A stretch of DNA of 64,000 bases, taken from the NCBI GenBank assembly GCA_034508935.3, contig CM067451.1, forward strand, positions 38,103,809-38,167,808, given 5' to 3'. The position numbers and the translations under genes are program-made. The notes under the pieces are model-generated. The model saw only the letters and a program-made list of their open reading frames with translations. It was not told the origin of the DNA and did no database searches. Source of the DNA: Berghia stephanieae (lineage: Eukaryota > Mollusca > Gastropoda > Nudibranchia > Aeolidiidae). Positions 33,740 through 47,300 of this stretch are shown one piece after another (position 1 is the first letter of the stretch; the number at the start of each line of letters is the position of its first letter).

Positions 33740-36700
33740 ACTGTTGTCGTTGTGTACGCTGTGTGTGGCACATCTGACCAGCAGTCAAGGTCCGAGATTC
33801 GTTCCCCAGTTGATGCAGGCTGATTTTTGGGGAGGTTTGTTTTGTCTAGTAGTTTTCTTTCTGTTTTGTCTGTCTTTTTCACTGCACCCAAAAAGCAAAA
33901 ATCCATCTTACTTAGTAGATATTGAAAGCAAAAAGGAAAATGAAAAGTACCTCCTGAGTTTTCCTTCTATCCCTGAGGCTGCATCGCTTATATTCATCTC
34001 TTCTATCCTGTAAAACCAATTGCGTGGTTGAATTCCAGACGCTCTCTCACAATTATAGATTCTAAATGTTGAAAGTCGCTATCTGCCATTTTTATATATC
34101 ATGTGAAAAATTTTGGGGCAGGTACCGGTACATGATACAAATCTGAAAAGGTGTGTATGTAACAGTGCCAGAAAAAAACAAAAATTTTAAAAATAAAAAC
34201 TCATCTTAGATTTTGTTTCTAATTTTTTCTAACAGTTTTGTATACACTTGCACTGGATAATGCTCCCAAATTTTCAAGAAAATGTAAAAAGGAGAATACT
34301 CTCATGTCATCATCCTTGGTTTCATTTCAAAGTTTGTAACGATTGCCGATAGATCAAAGCAGAAACACATACTTTGTGGAGAATATACAGTACGTCTCGG
34401 TTACAACGAAGTCAAAACTAGATGTTAACGTTTGTTATAACCTAGATTATATTTGAATCTGAGGTGTCACATTGGACATCAAATATACATATAATGCATG
34501 TAACCTTGAAGTACTTAAAGACAGTAGAAATGTATGGATTACTCTCCCCCCACCCCCCGCCTTCTCTTCCACAATTGCCACATTGCCTCCACACCCACCA
34601 AAACACTCGTAGAATTGACCCTTAACACCTTATGAGTCCCATTCTTCTTCATACCTCGCCACACGTCTTGAATCATATTGATAATAATATGCGAATACAG
34701 ACACACAAAGACAAAATCACCTCATTGAGATGACCGAGTGTCACTGCTGCTGAGTCATGCCACGCTTGCAATATGCAAATCCCCCAGACTCTTTGTCCTG
34801 ATTATTAGTGTACCATAATGTGAGAATGGTCAACCAGAGAGAGAGAATGGTGGTGTGTAAAAACAATGCAAGATTTTTAAATGCTAACCTTGTCTTCACT
34901 GGGCAGACTCTTCGCAGTTTCGATTACTGATCAGTGTGGTTCTTTATTGAACATGAGTACAAGGTGGCTTTAGTAGTGTCAAATAGGAGAAAATTTTGGG
35001 GATTTTATAAACGAGATAGTTGAATCTGAGGTTTCGTTGGATCTGAGATCGCTGTATCTGTAACAGCTGTGGTGTAAAAGTAGCATGTCTGGTCAGTTAT
35101 AAGGTCTAAAGTTCATTTACCGGGTTGAGACAGGCTGATATTTTAGGATGAACCTTTCTTGTATTTTCTTTCTGCTTTGCCAGGCTGTTTAAGTTTAAAA
35201 CACACGTTTTCAAAGTTTTATCATATTATTATTATTATCTATGCATTGAACAAGACTGAAATAACCAGTAGTCGATAACATTTCTCCTTTTAAAAGTTGA
35301 TGATTGAATGTGGAGTAAAAAAAAACTACATTCAATTTTCATGATATTCCGTGTCAACTCCATGGCTTCTACATATTAAAGGTTGCCTTATTAAGGACAA
35401 GCCATTTTCACAGCTCATTGATGTATAAGATTGCATCAGCTTAAGGAATTAAATTTTCTTTTTCAACAGTTCATGTCTGAAGATGGCATGGAGGATAAAA
35501 ATGAGATGTAGATTAGTTCTTTTCCCACCTAGAGCCATTAGGGTTTGAACCTAAAGATCAACTTGTCGGCTTGAAAAAAATCTGCAAATAATTTGTAGGC
35601 TGTCTTGAACAATAAATTTATACAAAATTTGCTACCACTTTTAAATCCGCATGATTATGACACATATATATAACATCCAGAGGACCTGGATTTAAGTGTA
35701 GCCTTCATAAACTCATAGCGTGACAATGACCAAAAAACCAGGTCACAATACAAGGCGACAATGTCAAAAGTAAAGTGTACTCAAAAGTACGACCAATTGA
35801 ATCATTTTTTTCTCAAGCACTTCTAGCTGCAACTCACTTTTCACTTTCATTTGGTGATTGCCACCACGTATTGTGATACAATTTATTGGGAAATGTCAGG
35901 CTTTAGGTTAACAGATTCAAGCCCCACAATCAATAACGTCAACCGGGGAAACTTTTCCTCTTGAATTTTGGATCATTAAGAGATTAGTTAGTTTTGGAAA
36001 TCACTTCCAATGATAAAAATCAAGTCTTTTAACTTGTACAATAAATGCAACAAAGCTGAGATGAGATTATCCAAAATGGTCCAGTTACCCCAATATATCC
36101 CATATTTTTCCTCAAAAACTTAGCCAAAATTGGTCACTGTGCTGCACTACATTGTAGCGGACTCCTGGGTTATCCCTGTCTTTTTTTTAGACAAAATTCA
36201 CCTTACTGCAAATCCGACAGAGACAGAATTGAATCCATAAAATTATTTATCCACATCTCTATTTTCTAAATACCCAGTGATGTTAAGATAGGTATGCACC
36301 ACTATAGCATTTTCAATACCATTTATAATGGTGTAGCCCAATAGATCACTAAAATGAGATGTTCTGGTAGGAATGAAGGAGATACCAAAGTTTGCTTTCC
36401 GCTGGACATCAGAGATAAATAATAAATAAATAAATAAATAAATCGAAAAGGTCCACACATGGTGAATTTCGTAAAGGAGGGGATCAGAAGGTGGAATGAG
36501 TCTTGGAGTTGGAGATCTCTGTGACGTAGATCCTCCATTGCTGCCCTACACGCCCGTAAAAGCAAGTTATGGTGTTGTCCAATAGTGTGTAATCCGAGAT
36601 AAATCAAAGGACATTTTATTCTTAGATCAATTTCATTTTTTAAAATCTCATGACTTTGCCTTTCTGACAAAATCCTTAAGACTGTCATTGTCACTGCATA

Positions 36701-38412
36701 ATTACCATTGCCAGCATCATAGTTATTACTCTGTATGAATATCGATCTTTGAGGTTTATATTATGAGTGTCTCTCAGCAATGTTTGCAAAACGGTATGGG
36801 ACTGTAGAGAATGCTTTTGTAGCATTAAATCTTTCCTCTTACGATACCTGTCACAGTTGATGGCATAAATATCATTATGTTGTTCTTATTCCTATGAAGC
36901 AATTCTTACGGCAGAGGAAGACTTCTGAAGTTGGTTTGTAAAGTTTGGGTTTGAATCCATGCAATACACCATTGAACATGAAAATATTGGTATATTTTCC
37001 TCCAATTGTAGTCTCCATATTTGGCACAGAAAGGGTTGGGGTAATTCAAGATTATCTAATTATCGAGCAGCATTGCCATTACATCTATGCTGTCCAAGAC
37101 AGTTCTAAATAACTAGCGCTAGGTTATCTATCAATAATAGAATACCTATCATAGTTTAACCACTTTTGCTGTAGACCGGCAGGAAAGCAAGAAACAAAAA
37201 ATTTCTGTATAAATTTGGGGGAAAAAAATCAAAAATTTCAAGAAGAAAAAAAATCTACATCAATCCTGCTGACTTCTTCCATATTTCTTTTACTTTATCT
37301 GAGTATACTGTTGACTTTTCCAGTTTTCATCCATGTTGACTATCTGTTGAATATCTTTGTTCTTCGTCTCCTTCCTTTAGATCTCCTTCTATAATATTTT
37401 CATCTTGTCCCAATCCTTTCTAATTTGTTTCGTCTCATGGCATGTCCTTTAAAGTTTGCATATTTGATGTTTTGTAATTATAGAAAGCTTTTTTCTTCTC
37501 TCATGTCTTGTAGCACTGTCTAGTCCATTTTTCTTTATTTTCCTTGATATTTTCTGCAGTCTTCTGTAGAACACCACATGTCTATCTGTTTCCTCCATAT
37601 TTTGCTTTTTTTTTTGTAAACGTTCTCTATTCATATGAATTGAGGGTAAACTATAACCAATACATTATTTTAATTCTGCCGGACTATTATAGCTGCTCAA
37701 AGTTTTCTTTGTGAATGTATGAAGTGTGTCCTAAGTCAACATCCAAGCCTTTGTTTTGTGTATGATTGAACTTGCGCTCATCCCCATGAAATTAGAAGAG
37801 GTTCCAAGCCATTGTTTTTAACATTTCCTGGACTATCCACCAGATTGAAGCCTGGATCTTGTATGTCAAGTTCATTCATTCCACAGTAAGCTGTAAAATC
37901 ATTCCTCTTCTTAACATAAAACCTTTATATAAACCTGCTTACTCAGTCAGAAAAGATATTTCTGTCGACGTACAAAATGTTGGGACGGTTCCTCATCTGG
38001 TAAACAGTGCAGCTTATACACAAAGTGTGTGGTGTGTTTTTAAACCATATTTGTTGAGCACAAAAACAAGTCATCCCCTTTCGTTTTTATTTCTTTACGC
38101 TATGCGCGATATCTTTCTGAACAAATATTTTCACAACAGTATGTATCACATTCATGTCTTACATTAATTGAGTTATAAGTTTTATTGTTTGTCATGAGCA
38201 AATGTGATTTACACACTGATGGTCCAGTCAAGCTAAATAAAACCGCAACATATCATATTTGTGTATTAGAAGACACTTGATTTATTCTGATAGCTCTGAC
38301 AGGACCTAGAAACATCCAAAGAGATGTCAACTGGTAGTTGTCAACACCTTTAACTTTAACCAAAAAAAATGCACCGTAGATCGTTCACTGAAAACATTAG
38401 CTCCGCCCCTAC
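33740..38412. other. No gene supported; weak coding-like stretch on the minus strand at 36239-36694
   Basis: Mostly AT-rich anonymous DNA. On the minus strand 36694-36460 (QSHEILKNEIDLRIKCPLIY...) and 36410-36242 (RKANFGISFIPTRTSHFS...) look like one coding segment interrupted by a (TTTA)n tract. No family is recognised. Confidence 0.45.
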
Positions 38413-38425
38413 CCCCTTACTTGTT

Positions 38426-38745
38426 TTTGTTTGTTTGTTGTCTTTAGGTCTCTTCCAACACAATTGAGGTTATATGAGAGACCGTTGAAACAAAAAAACA
38501 AGCAATCTAACAAAAATAGTACAAATGTAAATCAAAATCATAACCTAAAGATATCATAAGCTAAATTATAAATAACCAAGAACAAACAGGCAGAAGATTT
38601 ACAGAAAAAAAAATATCCCTTGTCAAAAATACAATCACAAACCAAAGAAGCAGGATAGGCTAGTAAAGAGAAGAAACGACATCACTATCGGATCGTACAC
38701 CCATGCGAACATCATAGGTATATGATGCTCCCATCCAACCACCCG
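38426..38745 (-). mobile_element. 330-bp retroposon family (R330), copy 1, with 13-bp target duplication
   Basis: Flanked by perfect CCCCTTACTTGTT at 38413-38425 and 38746-38758. On the minus strand it ends in a GGTCTCTCATATAACC...GAAGAGACC hairpin and a tail of (AAAC)n. It is nearly the same as 49112-49446 and lacks about 11 bp present there. Confidence 0.93.
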
Positions 38746-38758
38746 CCCCTTACTTGTT

Positions 38759-41312
38759 AGACTGGTGTGAGATAGAACAGGGCAAAAGACAGTGATGCAA
38801 GCTCAGACTTGGGTCAAAAAGACTGTCCCATTCTCGATTCGATTGTAAATGAACAAGACTTGCTTCACACCCCAGAGGACAAAAGACAATGACATGGTCC
38901 ACAAAAAACCCCTTAATAAATGCGTGTTGAGTGCACTATTCGTCTATGTGGCTGTCCGTGTAGTGACAACTATCGCTTGGGTGATCCTGTTACGTTTACA
39001 TTGTTACATGTTATTTCAAGGCAGAGAATTGGGCGGTTGTAATAAAATGTATGCCGGGCTCAGACAATTTTCCCCCGATTAAGTGGGGACCTTTTTGCAA
39101 TTATATAGAAAAGAATCCTTTCCCTGGAATTTGGTCCAGACGCTGTGTTTCCCCTTTGGAGAGATTCCTGATTTCAAGGTCCCACTGTAATGAGCAGGTC
39201 TTGACTTTTTGCACCAATAAAATTGACTTAGTCGTTGCTTCAGTTGATAAAAACTAGACATTGTATCAATGTTTCCACTCTTCCCAAAAACGTCTGACAA
39301 TTTTGGCATAAATGGACGGACCTGCCAACTTGATCTTTTTTGTTTGTTTTAGTTTTACTTTTAAGGAGTAAATGATGACTAATATCCAATTTGCCTTCTG
39401 CAGAATTAAATAACACTAAAAAGCTCTGAATGTTACAACCCAAAATTTCCTTTTCATCCTGCTTTATTACTGAACTATGTAGTGCTTTCACAAAGCTCTG
39501 TATATTTGGAACCATTGGACAAAAAAATTAATCAATAGATATTGTCTGCTTCTCATAAATGGTCTGAGCATTATCATTATTGTGATCTTGTGATTGAAGC
39601 TTGCTTTAGAAGCTGTTGTCTTAGCTAAATTATTTTTCTCCATTGTTCTGTAAATCATGCGGTTGATTGTCTACCACACAACTCTCATTTCATATATTTT
39701 TTGTTTCTTCAATAAATGGTTAATGTATTTATACACCATCATCCATCATCAAAATTTGTGGACCATTCAAGTTTAAAAAGGAAGCTGCCAATTTCACTGT
39801 AGTCAAACTTGTCTTCAAATATTAGTATCATTTCATTTAGTTATGTAATAGATATTGAAAAATCTTGTCCCACACTATTTATAAAACGTATGCATACACT
39901 TGATTTGTCCATTTGATTGACAGAAAAGTATTGTTCAAAGAGTTGACTAGACCACCATAGTATATTGTAGAAATATAATTGGTGTAGCACATAGGATCCT
40001 GCAGGTAAATTTACACTCGTGCATAGAGAATGATCCTCTGACTCATCATCTTTATTTCATCCAAGACAAGATTTCACACTTTTTTCTTCAAAACCTACAA
40101 GTCTGCTCCTTGATCAAGGGTCCCCTATCCTAGAACCAAAGTTTTGTCTGCACAAGTCAAGCATAAAAGCCAATACTTGACAAGATCATTTCATTAATTC
40201 CCAAAAGTCTGTTGCCAAAGTTGATATATTTTTTACATCTATCCCATCAACAATTCATCATAATTTATAGCCTGTCCTCAACAGTAGTTGAAAAGGAAAT
40301 CGGACTGAAGGGTTGGGGACCCTTGATCTTGAGTAATATCCTCACAATATTGAAAATAAACAGCCCCATGCTGAATCGATCATTGATCACTAAGATTCCC
40401 AAACTTCTGTGACTGTCATGTACTGGCATTTTAACACAGAACAATCGATTCAATCAAGTGCATAACCAATCAAATTTGTTTTCCTCTCTGATTGGATTTT
40501 GACCCAGGAGAATTTAATTCTTCCTTCAAGAAAGCTCAGTTTCCTTACTTTATCTTCTTTTTACTCTTCTTTATTAAATCCATTGAAAAGCTTAGCATAC
40601 CATTCGGTATCCAGATTATGATCTCTTCAACACTCCTCTGCTAATTGCTTTTGAAAACCTTGCATCTTCCATCGAGTCAATACATTCACCAAATCAAACC
40701 AAAATTTCAAGAAAAAAGTGTTGTTTTTTTTTATTAGGGGCATTACAATACATTGGAACATTGCATGGGATTACAACATAAATCAATGAAGCTTTTTGAC
40801 TTATAACAGTTTTCTATTTCATGACATCCACCATTGGTTTCTCCTTGAAACGTCCTACAACAGATTCAATCACAATTCTCCACTTTCATACCAAGATTAG
40901 GAATTATTGTTGATCCATATCCTTTCAAAACATTTGGTCAGTCTACATTATTTCACCTTCTTTGAGATCTTTCCATTGAAAGATGTGATCCTAAAAAAGC
41001 ATTCTCGCTATTCTGCCATTATAAATGAGCCAATTTACATATCAATGGTAGGAAAATACAGGCAAATTACTATCCCGACCTATAATGTCAGGATCAACTA
41101 AAAGGTAAGTACTAGAAATTAAAACAACATCAGAAATTTCATCTGTTGGCGTCTTGTCTTTACTAGACTCCTAACAATAATTTCAAAAAATGATGCCAAC
41201 ATGGTTACAACATTACACATAAAATCAGATGCAATTAAAAATGATATTTACAAGATGAGAAAACTTAAAAACTGAGCTTTCTAGTTTCCGAATGTCTTCC
41301 TTAAAATGAAAT
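38759..41312. other. No coding sequence recognised; probable 3' UTR and intergenic DNA of the minus-strand gene
   Basis: AT-rich. Part of the right side must be the 3' UTR of the RBMX-like gene. TTTATT (AATAAA on the minus strand) at 40730-40735 is a possible signal, but others are present and none is decisive. Confidence 0.4.
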
Positions 41313-44300
41313 TTATCTCCTGTAGTCACCAGAGTCCAACCTGGGGCGTTTTCCTCCTGCCCCCTCACGACTGGGAGACCGCCTATCTCCTCTGCTTCCT
41401 GAAAAGTCGCGACCTCTTCCGCGAGGTCCACCCCTAGAGCCTCTAGAACCTGAAAAGTGTCACCAAATTATTGTAGGAGAGCATGTTAAAGCAAAAGACA
41501 TTTTTTTTTTTCAACAACAGACCTATTTTAGTACATAATGACTCCAATTCAAATAAAAATTAATCGAGGGGAAGCATGAAAGCTGTTTTAGTCACCCGTG
41601 ACTATCCATTCAATGAAAGCTGTTTTAGTCACCTGTGACTATCCATTCAATGTTCCGTTATAGATTATTATATGGCATTGTCTCCAGTTCTGTTGTCCAA
41701 ATCTCAGTAACAGTGCGAAACGTCGATAAAAACAATCTATTCCTCAACTGTTTATGAACGAGGAGGATCAAGCCATCCTGTTGAAATCCATTATCACTAA
41801 AATGCTCTACATGCCAAAGATAAGAGAGTATATTCCCCAGTTAACTCCAAGTCATAATCACCGAGGCCCTTATGAACTACGAGGGTCACTAGATAAGTTT
41901 GCGGAATCGGGTAGAAGCAATAAATATTGATCTATAATTCTTTTTGCAAACCATAAAGCAGTTCTTTAAAATTTCCCGCAAATTCACATTATATTTGTCC
42001 ACATTTTGAGCACAATAAACGAATATGTGATAACATATCCTATTAATAGTGTAAGCAACATGGAGCTCAATAGACGTGATTTTCGAGCCATTATTTATTA
42101 CGACTTTTTGAAAGGGTTAAATGTATCAGTTTGTTATGAAACTTTGCACAAACTATTTGTGGAATATGCTCCATCAACATCTCAAATTTATTTCTGGTTT
42201 GGTGAATTTTAAAAGAGATAGGCAATCCCTCAAAGATGATGACCATGAAGATCGACCTGCATGTGCTGTAACGGAAAAGTCAGTGTCGGCCACAAAGGCT
42301 ATGATTGAGAATGATGCAATTATCACATATCATGAGATAGAGCATTTAATCACCTAGTGTATGGAAGATAGTGCGCAATCACCTTAATGTCCACCTAACC
42401 AATCCACCGATGAACAAAAACATGTTCTATTTTGCACCACTACGCTTCAACTGTTCGATGAAGGTCGATTTCGAAATGTGGAAAACATTGTGATTGGTGC
42501 TGAAACATGGATTTATATGAATGACCTTGAAACAAAGCTCCAATCAAGAGTGTGGCTCTTTCCTGGTGAGACCCCACCTCTGAATTTCAAGCGATCTCGC
42601 AGCATTGGAAAGCAAGTGGTGGAACCATGACAATGCTTGTGCTCACACTGCCATTGCAACTGTGCAATTCTTGATTGAAAACAAAAATCCTAACCCATCC
42701 TCCATATTCTGCCGACCTGGCCTCCTGCGATTTATCTGTTCCCGTTTGTCAAGGGAAAAAAAACTGTGGAATTAAATCTGGGACCCCTGAAGATGCTGTA
42801 AAGGCATTTGAAGATGAGATTTCAGGCAGCACACCACAGGAAATGTGGCAAAATGGCTTTGATTCTTGGTTTAAGAGGATGAAACGTTGCATCCAAGTTC
42901 ATGGAGAGTACTTTGAGAAGTTGTGAAAATTTGATGGTAATGCCATTCCTTGTACCCGATTGCGGAAACTAATCTAGTGACCCTCATACTAAATACTCTT
43001 CTATTACAGTTTAATTCTTGCCATTGTTATTCAATATTAATATTCCAGAGCTAAAAAGGTTATCTATGACTGTTAGTAATCAATTAATTACTAATTCAAA
43101 TTAAATTGACGGTTGATTGTTCTGTATCCTTTGGCCAGTTGTCATTAAAACATTGAAACATCGTCCTCAATCGCTATTTAACTCAGCACAAATCATATCC
43201 ATATCTAAAAAGAGGTTGAAAACCACTTTTACTTTCAAAGTGGAATGTTTTGCAATTACCCAAATTCAGACCATATTTGATCAGATTTCTTAAAACAATC
43301 CTCGTTGCCAATCCTTAAATGAAATGTCATGTTCTCTACTTTGCTGACCCCATTCTTTTTCAACAGCCGATAAAAAATGGTGGAAACTATTATCTAAAGT
43401 TGCCATGTTGATGTTGGGTAAAGGCAAATCAAATGTGATACCTATACACCTCCCTTCATTATGCAGATGTGGAGTTTCCTCACTTCGATTATATTTTCTA
43501 AGTCTTCAAAACCTATGATGAGGACATTGCATTATACTTGCTTCTTGTATTTCCAACTCGAGACACTATGCAAATTGTGGTGTCGATATCCATTCATGTC
43601 CTACTAATCAAAATGCAATAAAAAAATAATGGCCCAACTCAGAAAAAAATCCTCTGTTTTCCTTAAACTTGATTTCATCCTATGGATATGGGCAGAAAGT
43701 AATTCATTTTCAAATTTCTTTCAGTGTTATCAGAAGATCCCATTTTTCTTTACAGTCGATGTGGCCTGTGTGACTAGATTAATTTTCCATTTTATATCAA
43801 CCAATCATAAATTCCTCTCTGGTAATCAAAACTCGACGTGATACTATCATTAGTGATATGTGAAAATTCCATTTTCTCCTTTCAGTTGTATAACTAAATT
43901 GTTAGTATTAGAACTCCAATACTTTATCATGTAACCATTATCCATTACATTTGCTGTGGCTGTTTAGCAGCAAAACGAAAGCATAATTGCATTCGTGTTG
44001 AATGTTAATGGAACTCAGTGAAATATTTTCTAAAAACTCTGGAGAGAGATTCTGTGCAACAAATGTGACCTATTGTCTCAAAACGGTATTATAATGTGTG
44101 GGATTGAACCGGAAAAAAAAAGATTAAAAGTCAAACGACTAGAAATGTGTGATTTCCATTACTGATACCCTTAAAAGACTATATCCACTGGACTAAACAA
44201 AGCACGTAAACTTAACCCAAGTTTCTCTCTCCTTTTTTTTTTTTTAAAACTCAACATTCAAATTTTAAGCATACAAACAAATTTGACATAGTACCGTTTT

Positions 44301-47300
44301 GAGACAGTGTGTCACAAATAGTTTCCAAGCCTTTTCTGGAATAGATATGAGGGGGAAAAAACACACACCTCCTCCCTAAAAACAAAACAAAACACAACCA
44401 GCCATAGCCATAGAGGAAGAAGTCCTGTAAGATAATGATTGAATGAATGAAAATAGGAATGTGTTATTGAAGTTATTTCACTCACCACCGTTCATGAATC
44501 CCCTGCTGCCCCTGTCATCATCTCTATCTCCTCGACCTCGAGCTGAAAAAAAAATATAAGACAATTTAATTCTTTTTCTTGGATAATTATTCAAAACCTC
44601 TTATTATCGGGGTTAAAGGCTTTTATTAAAAACTCTCAAAAAGATTTGATATTTTTCTTTAGCTCTTTCAATGTATTATATTTATTTATTGTGACATAGA
44701 TCACTCATAATAAGTGTTTATAGAATCATGATCTTCACCACAATAAAAATTTTTTTTTTTTTTTAAAGAGAGAGAGAAAAAATGAGAGAAAACATTTAAT
44801 AACAGAAAAGCATCACATAAACTGTCCCAAACAGCTTGTTTTGTTTGTTTTAAAGGGCTGTGGAGCAAGTGAGAGACATTTAGGTCATTTCAGCACCAAT
44901 AAAAAGAAAGAAAATGGGATAGTTAAAAAAATTCTAGATTTACAATTGAGAATACATCAGATGAGTAAGACAAAGGGGAATGGTTCAAATAGGGAACATG
45001 TAGGTTCCGAGAGCAAACTATCACTGTACTTAGTCTGAGATCATGAAAAGTCTCATTCAGACACAAGCACATGTCCCCACTAAGAGGAATACACTCAAAT
45101 GTTTACAACTCATAATATTCAAACCAACAAATAAATAACAGTTCATAACAGAGATGATTTACAAGGGGAAAAAAAAATACCATCTCCGCAAAACCTAACT
45201 ATACGTTTGACTTTCCCTCCCATCGAAGGACTCTGGCCAGGGGCAGGACAAACCAAGTAATCCAATTCCAAGACAAACGCAGAAAGCAACTCGGAAAACA
45301 GATAAAGGGGGATAGAAGACACATTAAGTGACCTGCCAACTATGTGGGAGGTCAGATGACCCCATCCAGTACCCCAAACAGATGAAGTGTGGTTAAATAG
45401 AAAAGCAGGTTTTAAAAAAACGTAAATATCCATATTACTTCCATGAAACATTTGCATCCACATAAAATTTTCTCTGAAAACTGAATTTTTAGATGAAGAT
45501 AACAAATTGTCTTTGGAAATTATGTTCCCTACCAATTTCTTTACCTTATTAGTATTCATTTCAAAGCAGACATGTACAAGGCTACAAATTTACAATCTGT
45601 GCTTTCTTTAACAACACTTTCAAGATAAAAATGTGTATTGATCAAAGATGGTAGGTCTGATGGAATCTAAACATCTATCACTAGTTATAAAAAAGTAAGT
45701 TCCAGTAATATGACTGCAAATATGATATAGAAAATAGCAGTAAGAAAACGTCTTATGAGTTACTTCTACACTCTACTCACAGCTGTAGTCCCTTGAAGGT
45801 GGGCCCCTACTGTCATCGAATCTGGATCGCCCACGACTGCTTCCACCTCGACTACTTCCTCCACGACCACCACTGCCATATCTAAAAGATAGAGACAAAA
45901 GAAATCATCTTGGTAAATTTTAAGTACTGCATCAAGAAACTTGAACTCGCATTTCCTCTGAAGAAAAAAAAAAAAAAAGCTACATACCAAAAATTTTAAC
46001 CAATCTTAAAATGCAGTTAATTTCTTCCAAACATGAAAATGGGTAGGATGTAGGTAAATGTGTCAGTGCATGACATAAACAGTCGGAAGGTGAAAATTTT
46101 GGATTTGCATTTTTTTTTCAGTTTCTGAAAGAATATGCTCAACAGAGCATTTTAATCTTTATCTAAATTAAATCGGGTGATTTTTCAAGAAGTTATGGTC
46201 AGATGTATGGGAAAGGTATCCAGCAACTTTTTTCCAACTTGAATAGCAGCAAGAAATATTTAGAAATGAAACTAAGCTTTGATATTTCCCGAAGATGTAC
46301 AAAAAAGGGTTGATTTAATCATTTATGACAAGAACCCATTTTGGATAAAAATTGACCTAACTAAACTTGGCATTATCTCAGTTCACAACCTTTTCATATC
46401 CGACTGATTATGTCATACACTGTAACATATTCATCCACCTTGAGTTTAGACAGATGTAGCCCCTGGACCAGAGGACAAAATTTGCTGTGAACCAAAACAG
46501 TCAAGATGTAATATTTCTGTAAGCTAATTTAAATTATGAATTCTGAACATTATTTCAGTATTGGAAAAGGAGATGATTCAATCTGTTTTGGAACTTTAAA
46601 AAAATTATAAATCTTTATGACCAGTGGAATATACATAGAAATAAAAGAAAAAGCAGTAAAATAAGGACGCCATTGCCTGGCCTTTTTACCACCACATACC
46701 TATCTCCACCACGAGGAGCATCCCTGAAGTCCCGACTGCTCATGGAATCCCTGAAGTCTCCATTCCTGGAAGAGGTTGGTGGGTAATCCCTGGTGCTGTA
46801 GTCACTCCTGGGGCCATCCCTGAAATCCCTACCGCTACCCCCTCTGTGGCTGTCGTAGTCACCACCACTTCTAGGAGGTGGGTAGTCTCTATTGCTCCTC
46901 CTATCCTCTCTTGGACCAGAACTGTAGGAATCCTTGTACGAACTGTACCTAGAAAAAAAATATTTAAAAAAAAACGTTTCAATTTTATATTTCATTTCAG
47001 AGGCTTAATATTAGCAAAGGTAACGACATGAAATGTCAATTTAAGGATTGATTATGTCTGTCACATTAAAAAAAACCCCAACAAAAACCTGTATTTTAAG
47101 ATGCATTATATCTATTAATAAAAATTATCACTTTGAATGCTTAAAAATGCGGTAGTACGCCTCAATTTGATCATCAATTCTGAGCAAAAAGTAAAAAAAA
47201 ATTTCTATTATCTGTTGACAAAAACTTTGGTCTGAACAATTTATGTAAAGATTGTATCTGTTGCTTTTCTGTTTGAGTAAGTAAATCTATTTTTCTGTTG

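Noticed and set aside
38426-38745. R330 as a 5S-rRNA-derived SINE because of GGTTGGATGGGAG
   Set aside because: Only about 13 bases resemble the end of 5S rRNA. Boxes A, IE and C in order are absent.
46740-46982. Alternative minus-strand frame in the fifth RBMX-like exon
   Set aside because: It would need a different donor at 47512 and lacks the SRDY/RDYPP repeats continued by the neighbouring exons. The chosen frame keeps all phases.
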